From Singulisphaera sp. GP187 (GTDB lineage: Bacteria > Planctomycetota > Planctomycetia > Gemmatales > Gemmataceae), in NCBI GenBank assembly GCA_945905925.1, contig CAMDQN010000024.1:1-60848 (forward strand): a stretch of DNA of 60,848 nt, written 5' to 3'. Made by a program: the position numbers and the translations under genes. Shown here piece by piece: positions 45,864 to 55,867 of the stretch (within the stretch, counting starts at the first letter, position 1; every line of letters starts with the position of its first letter). Below the pieces are notes generated by a model. That model had not been told where the DNA came from. It searched no databases and saw nothing but the letters and a program-made list of their open reading frames with translations.

Positions 45864-46245
45864 GTGCCTCTGGACGAGGCGGGGTGTATCGCGGCACTGT
45901 TCCAAGCGGTGATAGCGAAGTTGTGGAAACTCCGCCGCGACAACATGACGTTCCGTGTGTACCCCACGGAACTGATCGAGGAGAATAAGTGGCGCGGTGC
46001 GCTACGGTTTGGACGGCAAGCTCCTGGACTTGGGCAAGGACAAGGAGGTGCCGGTTCGCGAACTCATTCACGAGATGATCGACTGGTTCCTGCGCGACGT
46101 GATCGACGAACTGGGCACGCGCAACGAGATCGAACACACGTATAAGATTCTGGAGGGCGGCTCCAGCACTGACCGTCAACTGAGAACGTTCAACAACACC
46201 GGCACGACACGGAGTGTGGTTGACCAGTTGGTACGGGAGACATAG
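45864..46245 (+). pseudogene. C-terminal remnant of a carboxylate-amine ligase (GCS2/YbdK type)
   Basis: Two adjoining frames together encode about 127 residues matching the C-terminal end of the glutamate-cysteine ligase-like YbdK family: [20 protein letters not shown] and [11 protein letters not shown] in one frame, then [37 protein letters not shown] and LEGGSSTDRQLRTFNNTGTT in the next. Intact members have about 370 residues. The 5' two-thirds is missing and the frame upstream is closed by a stop at 45840-45842. Two bases inserted in the GCGCGG run at 45992-45997 restore the consensus [12 protein letters not shown]. It is both truncated and frameshifted, so probably non-functional. A repeat lies at the truncation point. 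Confidence 0.8.
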
Positions 46246-46282
46246 GAGGGGGTTGCCTGAATTGGCGAACCCGGAGACGAGC

Positions 46283-46714
46283 ATGAACACCTTCGAACGC
46301 GACCGAATCGCGATCCGTTACCCGACGAACTGGACCGTCGAGACGCGGGACGACCCCGAAGGCGGCGGTTGGACCGTGGCCGTGTCCAGCCCAGACACCG
46401 CGTTCTTCATGTTGTCGCTGCAACCGGAGGCACGCGACCCCGGCGAACTCGCGGACCAATCCCTCGATGCCCTCAAGGGCGAGTACAAGGAACTGGACTG
46501 GGAAGACGTGATGGAGACGATTTGCGGTCAGCCCGCGATTGGCTACAACGCGGACTTCCTCACCGTGGACACGGCCACAAACTGCCGCGTGCGCTGTCTG
46601 GACACGTTCGCCGGTCCGTTGCTACTGCTATCGCAGGTGAGCGACTTCGATCGCGAGCAAAACGAACCTGTACTGCGTGGCATCATCCAGTCGTTGAATG
46701 TGGAAGTGGATTGA
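46283..46714 (+). CDS. Small protein with PsbP/DcrB-like beginning
   Basis: A 143-residue protein from ATG 46283. It begins ERDRIAIRYPTNWTVETRDD, the entry motif common in PsbP/DUF1795-type domains, and continues FFMLSLQPEARDPGELADQSLDAL and GFAGPLLLLSQVSDFDRE-like text at the end. No signal peptide is present, so unlike many family members it should stay in the cytoplasm. Function unknown. It is followed by a palindrome and then the nicotinate phosphoribosyltransferase gene. Confidence 0.8.
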   Translation: MNTFERDRIAIRYPTNWTVETRDDPEGGGWTVAVSSPDTAFFMLSLQPEARDPGELADQSLDALKGEYKELDWEDVMETICGQPAIGYNADFLTVDTATNCRVRCLDTFAGPLLLLSQVSDFDREQNEPVLRGIIQSLNVEVD

Positions 46715-46725
46715 GTTTTGTGTTC

Positions 46726-46766
46726 GCCGCTTGTGGGTTCGCGAGACTCGCGAAGCCGCAAGCGGC
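46726..46766. repeat. Palindromic element 'GCCGCTTG-GGTTCGCGA', second copy
   Basis: Arms 46726-46744 and 46748-46766 pair at about 17 of 19 positions around a three-base loop. The sequence matches the element at 5375-5421. It lies 12 nt after the small gene stop and 19 nt before the next start codon. Confidence 0.8.
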
Positions 46767-46785
46767 CAGGCGTTGAGAGTGCCCC

Positions 46786-48264
46786 ATGCTTACCGACCCG
46801 TTCGCTGTGAAGCGCCGGGAAATGCGCGACGAATTTTACGCCAAGCTGTTCCTGCTCGGCGGGTGGCTCGGCGGCACCGACACCTACAAGCGCACCATGT
46901 GGTCCGCGGTGCCGGATATCGCGCTCCAACATGCCGCGTACACGCTCACGCTCCGCAAGGGACTTCCCGAAGCGGGGGCGAACTCCAGACTCGTCATGGC
47001 CGGGCACGAAGCCATGCTCAGCCAGTGGTTTCAGCGCCCGCTGAAACGCAGTGACATCACGTTGTCACAGCAGTGGTACGCTACCCACTCCAACACGAAA
47101 GCGTTCCCCGCGGAAGTGTGGGACGCAGTGCTCGCGCAGCCGGGCGACGCTCTCGCACTGCCCATTGATGTATGGGGTTTCGCTGGCGGTCAGACGTTCC
47201 TCGCGGGCGTGCCGTGTCTCACGTTCGAAGGGCCGGGCGGGCTGATTTCCTACACCGAATCCGCCATGTGCCGATACTTCGCACCGGTCATTCAGGCGAC
47301 CAAAGCCCGCCTGATGTCCGAGGCCACGCCGCGCGACGCGGAGTTCGGTTTGCGCTCCGCACCGGTCGAAGTGTGCAACCTCATTCTCCTGCTCGCACGC
47401 TTCGTCGGCGGGGCCGGAACGGAAGGCACGCCGCAACTCACGTCCAACGACACCGCGGAGTTCCTGTACCCGGAGTTGTTCAGATCAATTGGGACCATTG
47501 GTCACGAGATGATGTGCGCGGCGCAGTCGTTCGACAAGACGCTCGCGGCGGCCGAGTTCGAGATGATGGACCGGTTCGTGTCGAAGATGGGCACTGCGTC
47601 ACTGCTCTGCGATCTCGTGGACGCCGAAACCGTCGGTCTGGAGAACGCCCTCCGCGTCATTCGCGCGCACCCGGAAACGGATCGCGTCGGTGTCAGGGTC
47701 GATAGCGGGGACATCGCGGCCCAGTGCGTGCTGTACTTCAACGAGATGTTGAAGCTCGGTATCCCGCCGCGCGTGATCGTGTTCGAGGACGAAGTCACGC
47801 CGGACGGTGTGCGCCGCGTGTACGATCTGTTTCGCACGCAGACGGGACTCGAACCGACGATGCTGTTCCCCGGTGCGGGCGGCTACTGGTGGAAACTGGT
47901 TCACCGCGACACCGTGAGCGCCGCGTTCAAGCGGACCGCGACCGAGAACCGCCCGAACGTGAAGTTCTCCAACTCGCCCGGCAAGGAGACGATCCCCGGT
48001 TACGTTCGCGTGTATGCGCGCGGCGACACGCTCGTCATCGCGGACAAGTCGGAGAGCATCGACGGCGAACCGCTGTTCGTGAAACTGGTGGAGCAGGGCC
48101 GCCTCGTGTACGCCGAAGACTTCCGCGAACAGGCCGCACGCGCGGAACGCACCTGGGGGCGCTACGCTAAGTGGGAACCGTCGCCGCTGGTCGCGGAACA
48201 CCTGACCCGCTTCAACGCGATGCGGCAGGCCGAAGTCGCGGAAGCACGGGCGCGGCTGGGGTAG
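46786..48264 (+). CDS. pncB: Nicotinate phosphoribosyltransferase (divergent)
   Basis: A 492-residue enzyme of NAD salvage that makes nicotinate mononucleotide from nicotinate and PRPP. Recognisable parts are DTYKRTMW near the N-terminus, the cluster SIGTIGHEMMCAAQSFDKT (His equals the phosphorylated residue of the family), and the PRPP/phosphate-binding GVRVDSGDIAAQC. The length fits (about 400-490). The family normally has a Ser after the His (GT-AHS), which is Glu here, so the assignment to a divergent subgroup is deliberate. It can feed nadE at 49883, and prs at 680 makes its PRPP. Confidence 0.88.
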   Translation: MLTDPFAVKRREMRDEFYAKLFLLGGWLGGTDTYKRTMWSAVPDIALQHAAYTLTLRKGLPEAGANSRLVMAGHEAMLSQWFQRPLKRSDITLSQQWYATHSNTKAFPAEVWDAVLAQPGDALALPIDVWGFAGGQTFLAGVPCLTFEGPGGLISYTESAMCRYFAPVIQATKARLMSEATPRDAEFGLRSAPVEVCNLILLLARFVGGAGTEGTPQLTSNDTAEFLYPELFRSIGTIGHEMMCAAQSFDKTLAAAEFEMMDRFVSKMGTASLLCDLVDAETVGLENALRVIRAHPETDRVGVRVDSGDIAAQCVLYFNEMLKLGIPPRVIVFEDEVTPDGVRRVYDLFRTQTGLEPTMLFPGAGGYWWKLVHRDTVSAAFKRTATENRPNVKFSNSPGKETIPGYVRVYARGDTLVIADKSESIDGEPLFVKLVEQGRLVYAEDFREQAARAERTWGRYAKWEPSPLVAEHLTRFNAMRQAEVAEARARLG

Positions 48265-48451
48265 ATAGCAGCGGAGGGAACGCCATGACGAACCGCTGCT
48301 GGTGGGGTAAGATGCGGGCTGGGAGTAGTTCGTGCGGTCGGAACGGTGAAGATTTCGCTAGGGGCGCCGAGCGGCGCAGGGTTACAGTTCACTCTGACGA
48401 ATGGGAAATGCCCATCTCGACCGTTCTTTATCCCTCTTGCGTTGGAGATCC

Positions 48452-49408
<957 letters not shown>

Positions 49409-49423
49409 CCACAGAGCAAACAG

Positions 49424-49816
49424 ATGCGAAGCAGTTTTCCGGCCGCCGCCACACTGACGGCGGTCATTTTTCTGTTCGGTTCGGGCTGCGGCGCCAAGCC
49501 CGCCGAGGTCAGCGGCACGGTCACATTCGACGGCCATCCCCTCGTCGATGGCGACATCATCTTCGAGTCCCCGGACGGGAGCGTCACCCCAGCCGCTGGG
49601 AAAATCGTCAACGGGCACTATTTGGTCACGATCACCGCGGGACCGAAGAAGGTCCGAATCAACGCCTCGAAGCCGGCCACAAAACCGGACCCCGTGATGG
49701 GGATGATGCCGATCGAGTCGCTGATCCCCACTGAGTACAACCTCGAAACGAAGCTCACGGCCGACCTGAAACCGGGGAAGCAAGAGGCGAACTTCGATCT
49801 GAAATCGAAGCCCTGA
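49424..49816 (+). CDS. Lipoprotein with carboxypeptidase-regulatory-like domain
   Basis: A 130-residue protein. The lipobox FGSGC is at about residues 18-22. The mature part begins VSGTVTFDGHPLVDGDIIFESPDG and is beta-rich, ending in TKLTADLKPGKQEANFDL, which matches the carboxypeptidase regulatory-like (CarboxypepD_reg) domain type. It follows the DUF1559 gene at 15 nt, so they should be co-expressed and may act together at the cell envelope. Confidence 0.9.
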   Translation: MRSSFPAAATLTAVIFLFGSGCGAKPAEVSGTVTFDGHPLVDGDIIFESPDGSVTPAAGKIVNGHYLVTITAGPKKVRINASKPATKPDPVMGMMPIESLIPTEYNLETKLTADLKPGKQEANFDLKSKP

Positions 49817-49882
49817 CGGTCCGTTCGATCATTTCGGGCCGCACGACTGCCGCTCCGCGTGGTCGTCGGCTACACTTCCAAG

Positions 49883-51895
49883 ATGAACACACACGGCTTC
49901 CTTCGCGTCGCGGCGGCCTGCCCGGAATTACGCGTCGCCGACTGCCCATTCAACGCCGATCGTACTCTCGCGCTCATGGCACAGGCCGAGCGTCAGGGCG
50001 TCAACCTCCTCGTCTTCCCCGAATGCGGGCTGACCGGTTACACGTGTCACGACCTCTTTCACCTGTCGTCGCTTCAACGCGCCTCCGAAGAAGCGCTCGC
50101 GAAGGTGATCGAGAAAGGCGCGGCCGTTTACCGCGGCGTGGCGATCGTGGGCTTGCCACTGGCGATCGAGGGACAGCTCTTCAACTGCGCCGCTGTCGTT
50201 CACGCGGGGAAGGTGCTCGGCATCGTTCCGAAAACGTATCTGCCCAACTACAAAGAGTTCTACGACGCTAGGTACTTCTGCCCGGCCGACAACGCGAACT
50301 TCTCCGTCGCGTCGTGCGCCGGGCAGAGCGTGCCGTTCGGCACCAACTTGCTGTTCGACTGCCGCACGATGAACGGCTTTACGCTCGGCGTCGAAATTTG
50401 CGAAGACCTGTGGATGCCGGTCGCGCCGAGTTCGCTGCAAGCGATCATGGGCGCGACCATCCTCGCGAACCTGTCCGCGAGCAACGAGGTCATCGGCAAG
50501 GCCAGTTACCGGCGACAATTGGTGAGTTCGCAGTCGGCCCGGTGTATCGCGGGGTACGTGTATGCGTCGTGCGGGGAAGGGGAGTCCACTACCGACATCG
50601 TGTTCGGCGGGCACTGCCTCGTCGCGGAGAACGGCGTGGTGGTCGCGGAGTCGGACCGGTTCCGCCGTGGGCAGCAACTGCTCGTCACCGACCTCGACCT
50701 CGACCGGCTCTTACACGACCGCATCCAGACGAACACGTTCCACGACGCGAACCGCGTCGCCGATTTGGGGATGAGCAAGTACCGCACGCTGTCATTCGAC
50801 CTGGAGGTAACGGCACGCGAACCGAAGTTGATGCGGGCGGTGGACGCGAACCCGTTCGTGCCGTCTGACCCGGCCACGCTTGACGACCGCTGCCGTGACA
50901 TCTTTCAAACGCAGATCGCGGCACTGGGCCGTCGGTTGTCGCACGTCGGCGAACCGCCGGTGTCCATCGGCGTGTCGGGCGGGTTGGATTCGACGCTCGC
51001 GCTGATCGTCGTGTGCAAGACGATGGACGAACTCGGGGTGCCGCGCGACGGCGTTCGCGCGCTCACGATGCCCGGCTTTGGCACGACTGCTGGCACGAAG
51101 ACGAACGCGCACGACCTCGCCCGCGCGCTGAACATCAAGATGCGCGAAATCGATATCCGCTCCATGTGTCTGGAGCAAATGAAGGCGCTCGGCCACGCAC
51201 CGTTTGGCATCAAGCTCGACCACGAAACGGTCGATTCGCTGTCGGAGAAACTGCTGCACCTGGCGAAAGACAACCGCAACGATCTCATCTTCGAGAACAC
51301 GCAGGCTCGCGTGCGTACCTCGCTGCTGATGAACGCGGGGTTCGTGATTGGCACCGGCGACTTGTCCGAACTCGCGCTCGGCTGGTGTACGTACAACGCC
51401 GACCACATGAGCATGTACAACCCGAACGTGAGCATCCCGAAGACGCTGGTGAAATTCCTGGTCGAGTGGGCCGCGAAGAACGAGTTCGACGGCCCCGCGC
51501 GGGCCACCTTACTCGCGATCGCGGAGACGCCGATTTCGCCGGAACTGCTGCCGACCGACGCGAGTGGTGGCATCACGCAATCGACCGAATCGACGGTCGG
51601 GCCTTACGAACTGGTGGACTTCTTCCTGTACCACTTCCTGCGGTTCGGCGCGGAACCGGACAAGATTCTGTTCCTGGCGCGGCACGCGAAGTTCAAGAAG
51701 GAGTACACGCCGGACGACGTGCGGCACTGGCTCCGCGTGTTCCTGCGGCGGTTCTTCGCGAACCAGTTCAAGCGCTCGTGCCTGCCGGACGGCCCGAAGG
51801 TCGGTTCGGTGAGCGTGTCGCCGCGCGGCGACTGGCGCATGCCGAGTGACGCTGCGGCCCGCGTCTGGCTCGACGCGGTGGAAGGCGGGGAGTGA
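49883..51895 (+). CDS. nadE: Glutamine-dependent NAD(+) synthetase
   Basis: A 670-residue enzyme that amidates nicotinate adenine dinucleotide. The nitrilase-type glutaminase domain (1-about 320) shows LVFPECGLTGYTCHDLF, PKTYLPNYKEFYDARYF and VEICEDLWMP (Glu, Lys and Cys of the triad). The synthetase domain has the P-loop SIGVSGGLDSTLALIV, then MPGFGTTAGTKTNA and ENTQARVRTSLLMN. The C-terminal arm is DVRHWLRVFLRRFFANQFKRSC. ATG 49883 is preferred over the ORF start at 49859. It lies downstream of pncB, separated by the DUF1559/lipoprotein pair. Confidence 0.97.
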   Translation: MNTHGFLRVAAACPELRVADCPFNADRTLALMAQAERQGVNLLVFPECGLTGYTCHDLFHLSSLQRASEEALAKVIEKGAAVYRGVAIVGLPLAIEGQLFNCAAVVHAGKVLGIVPKTYLPNYKEFYDARYFCPADNANFSVASCAGQSVPFGTNLLFDCRTMNGFTLGVEICEDLWMPVAPSSLQAIMGATILANLSASNEVIGKASYRRQLVSSQSARCIAGYVYASCGEGESTTDIVFGGHCLVAENGVVVAESDRFRRGQQLLVTDLDLDRLLHDRIQTNTFHDANRVADLGMSKYRTLSFDLEVTAREPKLMRAVDANPFVPSDPATLDDRCRDIFQTQIAALGRRLSHVGEPPVSIGVSGGLDSTLALIVVCKTMDELGVPRDGVRALTMPGFGTTAGTKTNAHDLARALNIKMREIDIRSMCLEQMKALGHAPFGIKLDHETVDSLSEKLLHLAKDNRNDLIFENTQARVRTSLLMNAGFVIGTGDLSELALGWCTYNADHMSMYNPNVSIPKTLVKFLVEWAAKNEFDGPARATLLAIAETPISPELLPTDASGGITQSTESTVGPYELVDFFLYHFLRFGAEPDKILFLARHAKFKKEYTPDDVRHWLRVFLRRFFANQFKRSCLPDGPKVGSVSVSPRGDWRMPSDAAARVWLDAVEGGE

Positions 51896-51910
51896 GCTGC
51901 GAGCCGCGCT

Positions 51911-53347
51911 TCAACTCAAGAGTTCCTTCACGACCTTACCGTGAACGTCGGTGAGCCGGTAGTCGCGGCCCTGGAACCGGTACGTCAGCTTCGTGTGATC
52001 CATTCCCATCTGGTTGAGGATCGTTGCTTGTAGGTCGTGAACGTGAACCTGATCTTCGACCACGTTGTAACCGATCTCGTCGGACTTGCCGTACATCGCA
52101 CCGGGCTTGAACCCGCCGCCTGCGAGCCACATCGTGTAGGCGTCGATGTGGTGGTCGCGGCCAATCGTCTCGCGACTCTCGCCCATCGGGGTGCGCCCGA
52201 ACTCACCGCCCCACACCACGATCGTGCTATCGAGCATCCCGAGTTGCTTCAGGTCTTTAATCAGCGCGGCGCACGGCTGGTCGATTTCCTTACAGATGTT
52301 GTCGAGCGGCTTGGTCAGGTCGATCGCGCCGCCGTGCATGTCCCAGTCGGTGTGGTAGAGTTGGATGAATCGCACGCCGCGTTGCACTAACCGGCGCGCG
52401 AGGATACAGTTCGCCGCGAAACTCGGCTTGCCCTGAACCGCCCCGTACATGTCCAGTGTCTTCTTGGCTTCTCTCGAAAGGTCCATGAGTTCGGGTGCGC
52501 TGGTCTGCATGCGGTAGGCCATTTCGTAGGCCGCGATGCGCGTTTGAATCTCGGGGTCGCCGGTCGCGTCGTGGCGGAGCTTGTTCAGGTCGTTCACCGC
52601 GTCTACGAACTCGCCTTGCTTCTTCGTGTCCACGCCGGGCGGCGGTGCGAGGTCGAGGATCGGGTTCGCGCCTTTGAGGAACGGCACGCCTTGGTACACG
52701 CTCGGCAGGAATCCGGAGCCGTAGAGTGACGCACCGCCTCGCGGGCCGCGCGGACCCGATTGCAACACCACGAACCCCGGCAGGCTATCGCTCTCCGCGC
52801 CCAGCCCGTAGGTGAGCCACGCGCCCATGCTCGGGCGCCCGAACTGCGGCGAGCCGGTGTTGATGAAGCACTTCGCGGGGCCGTGGTTGAACACGTCCGT
52901 TTTCATCCCGCGAACCCAGCAGATCTCGTCCGCGACTTCTTTGTGGTGCGGAAGCAGTTCGCTGAGGTCCATGCCGCACTTGCCGGCCTTCTCAAACGTG
53001 CGCTTGCTACCGAGTAACTTCGCGTCGCCCTTGATGAACGCGAATCGTTTGCCCTTCGTGAAGGACTCCGGCACCTTCTGCCCGTGGAGTTTGTTCAACT
53101 CCGGCTTCGGCTCGAAGAGTTCGAGTTGGCTCGGCGCACCGGCCATGAACAGGTAGATGACGGCTTTCGCCTTTGCGGGGAAGTGCGGCTTCTTGGGCGA
53201 GAGTGGGTTGTGCCGCTCCTTCGCCAGTGTGTCGCGACTGAGCATGGAGCCGAGCGCCATCGCGCCAACGCCCACGCCGCAATCGCGGAAAAAGTGTCGC
53301 CGCGTGCGGGCCAGAGTGAGGGCGCTGTCAATTTCGTGTGGTTGCAT
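51911..53347 (-). CDS. DUF1501 family secreted protein
   Basis: A 478-residue protein. The N-terminus (TRRHFFRDCGVGVGAMALGSML) looks like a Tat-type signal. The body has the family marks AKAVIYLFMAGAPSQLELFEPKPEL, KCGMDLSELLPHHKEVADEIC, INTGSPQFGRPSMGAWLTYGLG, LARRLVQRGVRFIQLYHTDWDMHGG and WGGEFGRTPMGESRETIGRDHH. These proteins resemble sulfatase/alkaline phosphatase-like folds and pair with DUF1549/DUF1553 cytochromes in Planctomycetes. It is downstream of such a gene on the same strand (97 nt), consistent with an operon. Confidence 0.96.
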   Translation of the reverse strand: MQPHEIDSALTLARTRRHFFRDCGVGVGAMALGSMLSRDTLAKERHNPLSPKKPHFPAKAKAVIYLFMAGAPSQLELFEPKPELNKLHGQKVPESFTKGKRFAFIKGDAKLLGSKRTFEKAGKCGMDLSELLPHHKEVADEICWVRGMKTDVFNHGPAKCFINTGSPQFGRPSMGAWLTYGLGAESDSLPGFVVLQSGPRGPRGGASLYGSGFLPSVYQGVPFLKGANPILDLAPPPGVDTKKQGEFVDAVNDLNKLRHDATGDPEIQTRIAAYEMAYRMQTSAPELMDLSREAKKTLDMYGAVQGKPSFAANCILARRLVQRGVRFIQLYHTDWDMHGGAIDLTKPLDNICKEIDQPCAALIKDLKQLGMLDSTIVVWGGEFGRTPMGESRETIGRDHHIDAYTMWLAGGGFKPGAMYGKSDEIGYNVVEDQVHVHDLQATILNQMGMDHTKLTYRFQGRDYRLTDVHGKVVKELLS

Positions 53348-53384
53348 GGTTAGTCACGGAAGACCGCGCCGTTGTAAGGGAAAC

Positions 53385-53416
53385 CGCGAGGCCCCTCCGG
53401 GGCCGACGCTAAACAC
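53385..53416. repeat. Half copy of the 'GTTTAGCGTCGG' family
   Basis: GGCCCCTCCGGGGCCGACG then CTAAAC at 53390-53414, the reverse complement of the family core with a compact GGCCCC/GGGGCC stem. It sits in the 96-nt gap between the DUF1553 gene and the DUF1501 gene. Confidence 0.6.
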
Positions 53417-53443
53417 GTTCTGAACACGCACCAAAGCAGTCGC

Positions 53444-55768
53444 TCATTCGCGCGTAATGAACTCGTCGAGGTTCATCAGCACGCGGGCCACCGCGATCCA
53501 CGCGGTCTTGGGGTCGGCCTTGCGCTTCGCGTCGAGGTAGGCTTGCACGCGCTGGGCTTCGGCGCTCGTCGGCGTGCGCGCGAAACACACGCGGTACGCG
53601 AAGCTAATCTTACCCGCGTCATCGGGCGGCCCTTCCGCTTCGATGCGCCCGCCGAGCGAGTTCGCGAACTCCACGAATACCGGGTCGTTCGCCATGTGCA
53701 GCGCTTGCAGCGGCGTGTTGCTACGGGTCCGCTTCGTGCAGGTGACCTGCGCGTCGGCCGCGTCGAACGTGGTCAGCAGTGGGTGCTGCGACTGCCGCCA
53801 GATGTACGTGTACATCCCGCGACGGTAGCGGTCCGGCCCCTTGCTCTCCACCCACGGGTGATTGCTCTGCGTGAACGCGAACACTTCCTTCGGCTGCGGC
53901 GGGAACACGCCCGGACCGCCGAGCTTCGGATTCAGCATCCCGCTCGCCGAGAGAGAGGCGTCGCGGATGATTTCCGCTTCGAGACGCAGGCGCGTTTGCC
54001 GACCCAGAAGGAGGTTGCGAGGATCACGCTCGGTGAGGTCTTTGCGCATCGAAGAAGATTGCTTGTAGGTGGACGACGTAACGATCAGTTTGTGGAGGCG
54101 CTTGAGGCTCCAAGAACCTCTCCCCCCAACCCCCTCCCCTAAGAAGGGAGGGGGAGTCGGAAAGAAGACAGAGCCACGAAGCGGCGCGTCTTTGGTTTTA
54201 AGCCCCTCCCTTTTTAGGGGAGGGGTTGGGGAGGGGTTCTGAAACTCACTCGCCAACCAGTCGAGCAGTTCAGGGTGAGTAGGGAAGTTACCCTGAAGAC
54301 CGAAGTCGTTCTCCGTTTCGACCAGGCCGCGCCCGAAGAACTTCTGCCACTCGCGGTTTACCGTCACGCGCGCCGTCAGCGGGTTCGCGGTGCTCGTGAG
54401 CCACTTCGCGAGATCGAGGCGCGTCAGGCGCTTGCCCGCGCTTGCCGCGCTGATCGCGGTGGGGTACGCGGGCTGAACCTCGTCGCCTTTGCGCAGGAAG
54501 TCGCCGCGAATCTGCACGAACGTCTGGCGCTGCTTCGGCCGCTCGCGCAGCACGAGCGTCGTCGGCGCCTGGCTCTGAACCTTCTTGAGTTCCGCGATGA
54601 GCTTCTTGGCTTCCTCGTCGTTGCCCGAGAGCCGTGCGGCGGCCAGTCTTGTCTGAACGTCCGCGATCTGCTTTTCGAGGTCCGGCGGGCCGCCAAGCGG
54701 GAGCGTCGGCTCGTCGCAGTTGTCGAAGAACGCGTACAGCCGGTAATAGTCCTTTTGCGAGAAGGGGTCGTACTTGTGATCGTGGCACTGCGCGCAGCCG
54801 GCGGTGAGGCCGAGCCACACGGCCGCGGTGGTGTTCGCGCGGTCCACCGTGCGCTCGACGCGGAACTGCTCCGCGTCCGTGCCGCCTTCCTCGTTGAACG
54901 ATGTGTTACGGTGGAACCCGGTCGCGACCTTCTGTTGAAGCGTCGCGTTCGGCAGCAGATCGCCAGCCAGTTGTTCGGTAGTGAACTGATCGAACGGCAT
55001 GTCCGCGTTCAGGGCGTTGATGACCCATTCGCGGTAAGCCCAGATTTGTCGCGGGCCGTCGATGGTGTAGCCGTTGCTGTCGGCGTAGCGCGCGAGGTCG
55101 AGCCAGTGGCGCGCCTGGCGCTCGCCGTAGTGCGGGGACGCGAGCAACCGGTCCACGACCTTTACGTATGCGTTGGGCGACTCGTCTTTCAGGAAGTCTT
55201 CGACTTCTTTCGGCGAAGGCAGAAGCCCGGTGAGGTCGAGCGCCACACGCCGAATCAGCGTTGCCCGGTCCGCCTGTGCCGATGGCTTCAGCCTTTCCTG
55301 TGCCAGTCGCGCGTGAATAAAGGCGTCGATGGGGTGCGACGGATCGCTCCCCTTCGGGTCGCGACTAACCGGAATTGAGGGACGTCTGGGCGCCACGAAC
55401 GCCCAGTGTGGGGGGTACTCCGCGCCCTGGTCGATCCACGCTTTCAGCTTCGTGACCTGATCCGGCGTGAGCCGGTCCGCGACGCCCACCGGCGGCATCC
55501 GGCCCTTGTCGTCGTCCGCGAGCAGCACGCGAACGATGAGTTCGCTGTTCGTATGCTTGCCCGGCGCGATCGCGTCCTTCTTGATGGCCGCGTCCCGGTC
55601 GTCGAGGCGGAGCTTCGACTTTTGAACTGCGGGGCCGTGGCACTTGAAGCACTTGTCGGAAAGGATCGGTCGGATGTCGCGCCCGAAATCGACCTTCTCC
55701 GCGCTTTCAGCGGAGCGGGAAACAGCGACGAGCGCGATGGCAGCGCACGCGAGGCGGGTCAACGGCAT
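53444..55768 (-). CDS. Planctomycete cytochrome c (DUF1549/DUF1553) with a repeat-derived insertion
   Basis: A 774-residue secreted protein (ATG 55768; signal peptide RLACAAIALVAVSRSA). The N-terminal cytochrome domain has the heme motif CFKCH (residues 40-44). A DUF1549 domain follows (RRVALDLTGLLPSPKEVEDFL, YADSNGYTIDGPRQIWAYREWVI), then GCAQCHDHKYDPFSQKDYY, and a DUF1553 domain (ANPLTARVTVNREWQKFFGRGLVETENDFG, THPELLDWLASEF, SLKRLHKLIVTSSTYKQSS). Between SEF (509) and WSLKRL (553), residues 510-552 are a Pro/Gly-rich stretch that the family lacks; it is encoded by a palindromic element. It is upstream of the DUF1501 gene. Confidence 0.95.
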   Translation of the reverse strand: MPLTRLACAAIALVAVSRSAESAEKVDFGRDIRPILSDKCFKCHGPAVQKSKLRLDDRDAAIKKDAIAPGKHTNSELIVRVLLADDDKGRMPPVGVADRLTPDQVTKLKAWIDQGAEYPPHWAFVAPRRPSIPVSRDPKGSDPSHPIDAFIHARLAQERLKPSAQADRATLIRRVALDLTGLLPSPKEVEDFLKDESPNAYVKVVDRLLASPHYGERQARHWLDLARYADSNGYTIDGPRQIWAYREWVINALNADMPFDQFTTEQLAGDLLPNATLQQKVATGFHRNTSFNEEGGTDAEQFRVERTVDRANTTAAVWLGLTAGCAQCHDHKYDPFSQKDYYRLYAFFDNCDEPTLPLGGPPDLEKQIADVQTRLAAARLSGNDEEAKKLIAELKKVQSQAPTTLVLRERPKQRQTFVQIRGDFLRKGDEVQPAYPTAISAASAGKRLTRLDLAKWLTSTANPLTARVTVNREWQKFFGRGLVETENDFGLQGNFPTHPELLDWLASEFQNPSPTPPLKREGLKTKDAPLRGSVFFPTPPPFLGEGVGGRGSWSLKRLHKLIVTSSTYKQSSSMRKDLTERDPRNLLLGRQTRLRLEAEIIRDASLSASGMLNPKLGGPGVFPPQPKEVFAFTQSNHPWVESKGPDRYRRGMYTYIWRQSQHPLLTTFDAADAQVTCTKRTRSNTPLQALHMANDPVFVEFANSLGGRIEAEGPPDDAGKISFAYRVCFARTPTSAEAQRVQAYLDAKRKADPKTAWIAVARVLMNLDEFITRE
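54113..54241 (-). repeat. C-rich palindromic element in frame inside the DUF1553 gene
   Basis: Arms about 54113-54154 and 54201-54240 pair with a few mismatches; each arm also contains CCCCTCCC-like C tracts with internal complements. The element is 129 nt, exactly 43 codons, and encodes Q-NPSPTPPLKREG…PPFLGEGVGGRGS. Removing it would join SEF to WSLKRLHKLI, the usual sequence in this family. No stop codon is created in the reading frame. Confidence 0.88.
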
Positions 55769-55867
55769 GGCGGCTCCGGTGGCAGCCGAAGCTGGGAGAG
55801 CTTCGAGGAGGGTTAAGGTAATTGTCGCGGATGGGACCGCGGAGGGCAAGCAAAAGCGGCGCGAGCG

